From Apus apus (taxonomy: Eukaryota > Chordata > Aves > Apodiformes > Apodidae), in the NCBI RefSeq assembly GCF_020740795.1, contig NC_067305.1, forward strand, positions 1,984,001 to 2,048,000: a stretch of 64,000 nucleotides of DNA, read 5' to 3'. The notes beneath the pieces are model-generated. The model saw only the letters and a list, made by a program, of their open reading frames with translations, was not told the DNA's origin and did no database searches. Shown here piece by piece: positions 56,896 through 64,000 of the stretch (the stretch's first letter is position 1; each line of letters starts with the position of its first letter). The position numbers were made by a program, and so were the translations under genes.

Positions 56896-59634
56896 TTTTA
56901 AACCCGCCCCTGGCAAAGTGCTGGATAAGCCAGTGAGGGAATGTCCCCTCCCGTGGGGACAGCACGGGACACAGCAGATGTCCTCCATGTGAGCCATGGG
57001 AAGGGGACAGGCACTCCCTGCTCCGGTGCCTTCCCAGAAGGGCCACCAGGTCCTGCCTGTGTTCCCGGCTCGGGGCCAGGGAGCTGCTGGCTGCCAGCCT
57101 GGCCCTGCTGCTCCAGGGAGAGGGGAGCACATGCCATCCCTGTCACCATCCCCTTGTCCCCTCTTGCTGTCACCTCCTCCTGGGAGTCTCAGAGACCAAA
57201 ACCAGAGGGGGACAAACCCACAGCCTCATCCCCCCAGCCTGGGAGGTAGTGGGTCAGGGTTGGGAGGCTGTCAGGCCCTGCAGGGCCCCCCGGGGGGGGG
57301 GATCTGGCCTCAGAGGCATCAGCTGTCCTGGGGAGAAAAGGCAAAGCACATTTCAGAGCACTGGGAGCTGCTGCTGCCAGCTCAGCGACAAGGGAGGGAG
57401 GAGCAGGAGGCCACGGGGCTGCCAAGGTTGGAGGGGGCTGAGGGTGATAGCAGAGCTGCTTGGGGACAGGTCCTGTGCCACCTTGTGCCCCTGTTTCCCC
57501 AAACCCAAAGGTGCAAGGGGAGGGAATACGTACAGGAAGAGGCAGCACCTTCCAGGGATGGGGAATGCTGCCCGTGGCCCCTCCAGAGGGTGGTCCATGC
57601 CCTGGCTGGTGCAGCCACAGGACAGTGCCTGGGGCACCCGTGGGCAGCAGCTCCCCTGAGGGTCAGGGCAGGGCTAAGGACCTGCTTGTGTCACAACAAA
57701 GCCCCAGCAGTGCTCTGGGCAGGGTCTGCTGCTCGGGGAGGCAGCAGTGCCCAGGGACATCCCTGTCCTCCCCTGGCAGGGACATGGCTCCCACACAGAT
57801 CCCAGGGACGTTTCCACAGGGCTGCAGACACCACAGGAGTCCCTGAGACCCCCTCCCCTGTGCCTGACTTCCAAGGGGCTCGTGCAATTGCTGCTGCTAC
57901 TCCTCAGCTTCAGAAACCAACGGCCAATTTTAAGCAAACCCTAATGAGAACTGAGGTGAAGGCTCCTGAGCTCCTCAACATTCAGAGGCTGGAGGAGCCC
58001 AGCAGGGAGAAGGTGCCGGGTGAGCCAGCGTTTCCCAGGGCCCAGCAGGGACACCTCCCTGGGCCAAGGAGAGGGAACATTTCCCTTTGAACATATGGCA
58101 GCAGCAGCCCCCTCCGTGCCACCACAGGCTGCTCTGCAGCCCACCAGCCTGGCCTCCTCCAGCAGATGCCATCTGTGTGTTTTGGGAAGGGGTCAGCCCT
58201 GCGGCAGGGGGGGCTGCTGGAGCCCTCAGCACGTTACCTGCTCCGCCCAGCGCCTGCAACGCAGGAGAGCTGCAAATCTGGTCTCCTACGGGCTCTCATC
58301 AACATCTCCGGGACACCTGGGTCTGCAGCCCACGGGTGCTCGGGGAGACGAGCAGAATTACCGGCAGGTGCGGGTCAGGTCCCAGGCTGGGTGGTCGCTG
58401 CACCCGCTGCTCTGCAGAGCGTGAGTTGCAAGCAGGAGCTGCGGCTCACGGGAGAGCAAAGAGGCTCTCGGAGATAAAAGCCGGACCTGCCGGGGCGGGG
58501 GTGACGGGGGAAGGCGGAGGCAGAAGCAGCGAGAGCCCCAGGGCAGCTGCGGGGACCCTGCAAACCTGTCTGGGCAACATCCTGCGGGGCTGCAGGTCGG
58601 GCAGGAGGGCTCGGCTGCCGCTGCCGGGCCCGGCGCCTCTTCTCTAAGGGTGCTTTTCTTCCTCTTCCCCTTGCAGAGACGCATAAAAGTGGCCAGAACT
58701 TTCCCCCCTAAAAGAGGCAGCGCCCCGCAGGGGCTCCACACCCCCGGACACGGCGCTCTCGGGATCCCAGGTTGGTGTGAAAGGGAAAAAGGGGCTGGGA
58801 AGGGGTGTGAGCTGAGCTGGCTCTGCCCAGCACCCGCTCGCAGCCCCCCCAGCCCGGCACTGCGGTCCCTGAAGGTTCGTGCCCTTCTCTTCTCGTGCAC
58901 AGGATCCAGCCTCACGCCGGGAGCTCCCAGGGGCTGCTGCACCCTCTCCCCAGCAGCGGTGGATCTCAGCTCCACGGGGGCTCCAGCCACAGCAGCCTCC
59001 AGCAGCTCCCACCCGGGGATACAGGGCTCCCGCACCTCTGCTGGGCAGGGAGGGACTCACGGGGGGGGGGGCAGGAGCTGGTGCTGCAGGCAGGACACGG
59101 CCAGGTCTGGTACAGGCAGGAACTGCGGTGCTGGAGTCTGTTACTTCCCTCCCACGCAGGAAAATAACTTGGGGACCCTGAATGCAGAACCCTGGGCCCG
59201 TCAGCCAGCCTCGATGGCTCCTTTCAGTGGCAGCAAAGAGCCCAATAGGAAGCTGGTAAAAGCTTGAATTCACCTTCCCTGCCCACGTCCAGCCAAGTAT
59301 TAGAGCTGGGATGATCAGCCCTTGGGTACAAGGACATTGCAGAGGTAAGTCAGGACAATCCCAGGCTGCTGATTCAGCCCCAGCTCCCACCTGGCTCTGC
59401 CCCACGGCGTGGGCACACACGTGGGGCTCAGAGCAGCTCAAGCCTGGCAACCTGGAGAGCAGGAGGGATCAAACCCTGGGGCAGCAGAGCCAGGAGCACA
59501 AACCCAGGAGCTTCCAGCAACTGCAGGAAACAGTTCTCCCTGCACTTCCTGAGGAGTCCAAACACACAGTGTTTGTTTTGCTGCTGGAAAACCTCTGACG
59601 AAGGTGTAATCACAAGACATTTAGCAATCAGTGT

Positions 59635-60936
59635 GCTATGTAAATACAACATAATTTATTGGTTCCATTGCAGAGAACTATAGTGGTATTTGTACAAGTG
59701 TCCTAACACTAGTACAAGAAACGAGAGTCACGTATGTACAGAGATTCCAGGACACAGAACAGCTTTGTAAGGAAGAAGTGGTTAGTGGTACAGTTTGGTC
59801 ACTGTTCACAGAAACCTTTTCTCTTACTGTAAACACTGGTCCCCACTCCCCCCAAATCCTAGGTACTTCCTACCTACCTCGGGGGCACTGCAAAACTCTG
59901 CAGGCAGTGGAGGTGCTGGTGCAAGGAGCAGGCAAGGCCAGTGTCTCCAGCTGCAACCAGACTTTGGGCAGGAGATGGGTGCAGCCAAGTGGGGACACAC
60001 TGCTGGAGAAGAGGGACAAGGCTCTGTACCTAATGGGAAGCAGACAATGGTCCAGGCAGAGCCAGTAAGTGAGGCTGGAGGGCAAGCAGCCCAGTTCCTT
60101 CACAGCAGGGTCAGCGTACCACAAGGAGACAGGGAAGTGCAGGTGCTGGAGAAGACTTCCCCACACTTGTCCTAGAGCCCTCCCTCTGCTCATTCCCACG
60201 AGGCACAGGCCTGCTTGGCCCAGCACTGCCAGCCTGGATCCCAGTCCCCTTTGGGGACAGCACACCCAGCTGGGCTGTGTGTGGGGAGGAGCTCCCAACA
60301 GCATCGTGCCAGTGCCAGTCAAGCCATCAGAGAAACCCAAATCCAACTTCAGAGGGAAAGCAGAAGGGCCAAGCCTTGGGGACAGGATGCCAAGTGAGGG
60401 GTGAGCACAACAGCAGCTCTGTCCAAAAAGTGACAGCCAGTGGAAGAGGTGCTGGAAGCAAACAGCATCCCAGGGGATCCATGTACACCAGCATTTCTTC
60501 CCCAACCCCCACGAAACCTCCTTTCCCAGGTGGGAAAGGGGTGTTCAGAGGGAAGTACCACTTCCATGGCAGCACCAGCTCCACCACATGGCTCTGTCTG
60601 AACCACCTGGATCTGCTCACTTGGTGCCTCTGCAGTGAGGGGACAGGGAAGAGGCAGTACAGGGTGGCTCCTCCCTCCTCCAGAGTGAGCATTTCCACCA
60701 AGGAGCCCCACATATTTATTTTTTTTTATAGAAATTACTATAAAAAACTAGTTTATCTAGAGCATCTTTAAAAAAATATTCCTGCAGTATCACAGTTTTA
60801 CATTGAAACTCATTAAAAATATATAGATTTCTTTAACAAAATGTCTCTGTTCTCCCCTTGAATCACATCTCCAATGCAAAAGTGGGACTTGGAGGCCTTG
60901 GAAGAGAAGCCAAAGTGGGAGCAGGAAGGTCTGATC
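59635..60936 (-). other. MOB3A: MOB3A 3' UTR (inferred)
   Basis: From the MOB3A stop to the distal polyadenylation signal, about 1.3 kb, with AT-rich segments at both ends (59640-59770 and 60710-60850). Confidence 0.55.
59655..59660 (-). terminator. MOB3A: MOB3A polyadenylation signal (AATAAA)
   Basis: The minus strand reads GAACCAATAAATTATGTTG, followed by a TG-rich stretch. Cleavage is expected near 59635. A second AATAAA at 60714-60719 could give a short 3' UTR. Confidence 0.6.
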
Positions 60937-60966
60937 TCAGTGGCACATCCGAGAGGTCATCTCCTT
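60937..60966 (-). CDS. MOB3A: MOB3A terminal coding exon
   Basis: Thirty coding bases, KEMTSRMCH and TGA, after acceptor TTGACAG|AAGG. The C-terminus is the conserved MOB3 ending. Confidence 0.93.
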   Translation of the reverse strand, partial: KEMTSRMCH

Positions 60967-63900
60967 CTGTCAAAGGGACAGACAAAACACAGGACCATGA
61001 ATAAAGATCCAGATTGCCAGGTGAGGGTTTGGATGAAAAAAACCTCACCTTGGTTTCATTATAAATACTGTTCTCAGACATGTGGTGACACTGTTAGTAA
61101 GAGCTCCAGTCAGGGCAGGTCCCTGCTCCTCACACTACACCTGTTCCCAGGCACTGCAGGACACCCTGTCACTGCCCAGCAAGTCTGCTCAGCTGTTTAT
61201 AGCTTCAGAAGCACCATCACCACCTCCTTAGGTCTAGGGCACATTCTACATCCTCCAGACTCCACATGAAGGTGGTCGTGTTGCCCTTGCTTGCCAGGAT
61301 GGGAAGTAAGGACAGGGAGGAGAATCACAGAATAGTTTGGGTTGGAAAGGACATTCAAGAGCATCTAGATCCAACCCCCTGCATGGGCAGGGACACCTCC
61401 CACCAGCCCAGGTTGCTCCAAGCCCCATCCAACCTGCCCTTCAACACTGCCAGGGATGGGGCAGCCACAGCTTCCCTGGGCAACCTGGGCCAGGCTCTCA
61501 CCACCCTCACACTTCAGAATTTCTTCTTCAGAGCTTTTAGTCTTCCCTCCATGTCCTGGGCAGCTAACAGGGCTGGGCTCCTGCTGTGCCAGCTGCTAGA
61601 AGCACAAGGAGGGTGCTGGAGAACAAGCCAACTTCCCTCACCTGATCCCCAAATGACCCTGCTCAGCTGTGCTTGCACATCCTCACTCCCAGTTTCCTGA
61701 ACAACTGCAAGGCCAACCCGTGTCCTGAATTTGGGTAACCAGTTCTGAGAAGGTACCATGGACCCCTGTGACTCCTCCAGCCCACCCACTGGCTGCACCC
61801 CCGACAGACCAACCTGAGCCCACCCAGGGACTCACCAGTGGTTCCAGCTCCTTGGTGTCTATGAGATTGAACTCTTTCACAAAGTAGTAAAAGTGCTTGT
61901 AGCAGGTGTTCACGTGGGCTTCTGACCCCATCTGGGTGATCCTGTCAAAATGGTGGATGTAGACATGGACAAAGACTCGGAAGAGCCTGGAGAGAATCTT
62001 CTTCACCACTGGGAGGAAGTTCTTGGGGAAGGGAGTACCTAGGATGGAAGACACGACCATGAGAAACTGTCAGCAAAGTTAAAAGTGGTTCCTTGGGGCT
62101 AAAATAAATGGATAAAATGGACAGATTGACACCAAAGGGTTTCTGCCTCTGGTGATTTCCAGTCCTCTCTCCTTTTTCCTTTCCTTTTGGATCAGAATTT
62201 TCCCAGCACAGATTTCTTCAGTGGCAGTGCTGCACACCATTGACTGCTGCTGGAGTCTGAAAGCAAGAGACTGGCCTTGGAGATTCCCAGCAGCTCTTCC
62301 AGCCTGATAAGAGTTTTCTTCTACTCCCATTTGGCATGTTTATATAAACAGTGCTGAGAACTGGACAGGAGCAAGCAAGTTCCCAAAAGAAAGAGCTGGT
62401 GCTGTTAACTCCCCACAGCTATCTCTTATTCTGATACATCTTCAGCTCTTTGGTTATAAATTAAAGATGTTAAGGTCCTCTTTAAAGGCATCAGATCCTC
62501 AGGAGAGTATCACAGTTTAAAGTTCACACAGGTCATTTCTGGAGGATCAAGGACTAGTTAAACCCTTTCAAGCGCTCTGCAAGAACTGCAGAGTTTCAGT
62601 CGGCGTTAAGGGCAAGGAATCTGGCAAAAGCTGAGCTGAAAACAACAGTAACAATGAAAAAAACAACCCTCCTGCTGTCGGAAACTTGTCTTGCCTCCCT
62701 GAAGAGAATAAACACCCTGCTCATGGTCCCCAGAGAGTCTTGCAGAAGAGTGCTCACCAAAGGCAGTGCAGCAGTCACTGGGGTGACAGGAGGAACGGGT
62801 GGGGAGGATTTCAGCTGCTGAGGAACCAGCTGCTTATGGCCCTGCTCACGGCAGCTTTGAGCTGCCTTTTGGCATGGGTGAAGGAGCCCTGTGGATGCTC
62901 GTGTGGCAGAGGCAGCAGATGTGTCCCAGACAGGGGCCAACTGCCTCCCATCAGGGTTCTGACAGGATAAACACTGGGGCAGGAGGGACAAACACCGGGG
63001 CAGGAGAGAAGCAGCTTGTCTTCTGCATCCCAGAACATGGGAACAATGGGTTCAATTACACCTACACTCAGTGTTTTAGACACCAAATTTTCACACCTTA
63101 TTCAACACAAAATAAACAAACAAAAAAAGCTAACTTCTCTGTCCCAAAGCCAGCTCATGAAGCTGCGTTTGGATATGCAGATTTAGGTGTTTTAGGCCAA
63201 ATTCTCATTTCCATCACCCTGGCAGTGGATGAAACACCAGCCCTCCCTGGTGCACATCTCAGCATCCCACCCAGCTGCAGCAGGCAGGCGAGCACATGCC
63301 AGGGAGCACGGAGCTGGAAAGGGCAGAGTCAGCTAACGAGGCTGTAATAACAAAGAGGCTAATTATGGAAACGTGGCCACCATCAGCAGGCTGATGCAGA
63401 GCACGCCTGTTGAGCCCAAGCTAGCAATCAGTTCTGAAAGAGCTGTCCATCAGGAGACCACGTCCAGCATGAACTACCCAAGAGTCATGGCAGAGGCTGA
63501 CTTTTCCAAGAGCAGCCTCTTGCTGTGGCTGCCTAGGCTTAGCTTGGCTTTCCTCGAGGTATCCGTGACTCCAAATGGGATCTGGTGCAGCTCTGGGTAT
63601 TTTAACACTCCAGAAGAGCTCTGAAGTTTCTCAGGTGCTCGGAATAGGTTACCAGCTGCCAAACTCTGAGCAGCACAAAAGGAAATAGCTCTGCTGCAAG
63701 GGTGACCTGTGCAACAGCATCTCCTGGACAAGAAACGGGACCCGAGGGCTTGAAGGAGAGGACTCTGCCCCAGCCTCCCCCTACCCAGTGCAACCGGAAC
63801 CCAACTCACCAACGTTAGTGGGAAAGATGTCCTCGTTGTTGATCTGTACCTCAATCCAGTCCATCAGGAGGTTCATGTACTGGGGAGCAGACAGGGCGGT

Positions 63901-64000
63901 GGGTTTGCGGTACTTGTGCTCGTCCTGCCACCGGTACTCGTACTTGGGTCCCCCCGACATGACGGGGCAGGACTGCTCTGTGCAATAGTCACTGATGGTG
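60937..64000 (-). CDS. MOB3A: MOB3A, MOB kinase activator 3A (3' part; 5' end outside the window)
   Basis: Three exons join in frame to about the last 140 residues. The Mob1/phocein fold is clear: [20 protein letters not shown] with the two zinc-binding cysteines, [10 protein letters not shown] with the paired histidines, [12 protein letters not shown], and the MOB3-type end [16 protein letters not shown] proteins bind NDR/LATS or MST-type kinases; MOB3 members are reported to bind MST1. MOB3A is preferred over MOB3B and MOB3C because of the BTBD2-MKNK2 neighbourhood and the stretch [12 protein letters not shown]; some positions (APQYMNLL) also fit MOB3B, so the paralogue call relies partly on synteny. 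Confidence 0.88.
60967..61835 (-). other. MOB3A: MOB3A last intron
   Basis: Contains one minus-strand CR1; nothing else recognised. Confidence 0.8.
61322..61535 (-). mobile_element. CR1 LINE 3' end, minus strand
   Basis: Reads ATCACAGAATAGTTTGGGTT, CCCCCTGCATGGGCAGGGAC, CCAGGTTGCTCCAAGCCCCA and CTCTCACCACCCTCACACTT. Same sense as MOB3A. Confidence 0.92.
61836..62038 (-). CDS. MOB3A: MOB3A penultimate coding exon
   Basis: 203 bases, [19 protein letters not shown] to [10 protein letters not shown]. Borders CCTAG|GTACT and CTG|GTGAGT. Confidence 0.94.
62039..63809 (-). other. MOB3A: MOB3A intron
   Basis: No recognised repeat, exon or RNA gene. Confidence 0.8.
63810..64000 (-). CDS. MOB3A: MOB3A internal coding exon (partial at window edge)
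   Basis: At least 191 bases, reading [17 protein letters not shown] to [10 protein letters not shown], donor GTTG|GTGAGT. Whether the exon continues past 64000 is not visible. Confidence 0.92.

Larger units (their letters stand above)
50450..59630. other. Intergenic region between MKNK2 and MOB3A
   Basis: About 9 kb of GC-rich sequence with several minisatellites and one CR1. Long open frames on both strands (up to 466 codons) follow C- or G-rich composition and show no domain. Confidence 0.6.

Noticed and set aside
56996-58090. 364-codon plus-strand ORF in the MKNK2-MOB3A interval
   Set aside because: No domain or splice context seen; probably composition.

Overview
The window is vertebrate nuclear DNA, almost certainly from a bird. 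It carries many CR1 LINE 3' ends (the G-rich tail ending in an ATTCTATG-type repeat), GC-rich promoters and short introns. The gene order BTBD2, MKNK2, MOB3A, all on the minus strand, matches human 19p13.3. The species cannot be named from the sequence alone.

Layout. About 1-1460: non-coding, possibly holding the 3' UTR of a plus-strand neighbour (CSNK1G2 is expected from synteny, not proven). About 1460-28483: BTBD2, nine coding exons joining in frame to a 521-residue BTB-BACK-PHR protein, with a long 3' UTR and a CpG-rich first exon. About 28.5-35.8 kb: intergenic, with a G-rich minisatellite and old CR1 pieces. About 35.8-50.45 kb: MKNK2, thirteen coding exons joining in frame to a 470-residue MAPK-interacting kinase, with a TATA box and a non-coding first exon. 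About 50.45-59.63 kb: intergenic, dominated by GC-rich minisatellites. About 59.63-64.0 kb: the 3' part of MOB3A (three exons seen; the 5' part lies beyond the window).

The main structural point is inside MKNK2. A 100-N gap (43529-43628) is flanked by two near-identical segments of about 1.88 kb (41646-43528 and 43629-45505), each with the same three kinase exons. The duplicated edges coincide exactly with the gap edges, the copies differ mostly in homopolymer length, and the left copy has a one-base frameshift in the HRDLKPEN exon. One copy of each exon gives a complete kinase; using both cannot stay in frame. This looks like an unmerged contig overlap, not a real duplication.

Functionally, MKNK2 encodes a kinase of eIF4E acting below ERK and p38, BTBD2 a probable cullin-3 adaptor-type BTB protein, and MOB3A a MOB-family kinase co-activator. 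They are neighbours by conserved synteny, not a pathway. I saw no CRISPR array, operon, prokaryotic system, viral gene or toxin gene. Observations worth a second look are the false duplication, a duplicated 3' splice site at BTBD2 exon 5, a 32-bp VNTR beside BTBD2 exon 6, and several UTR and intergenic repeat features.
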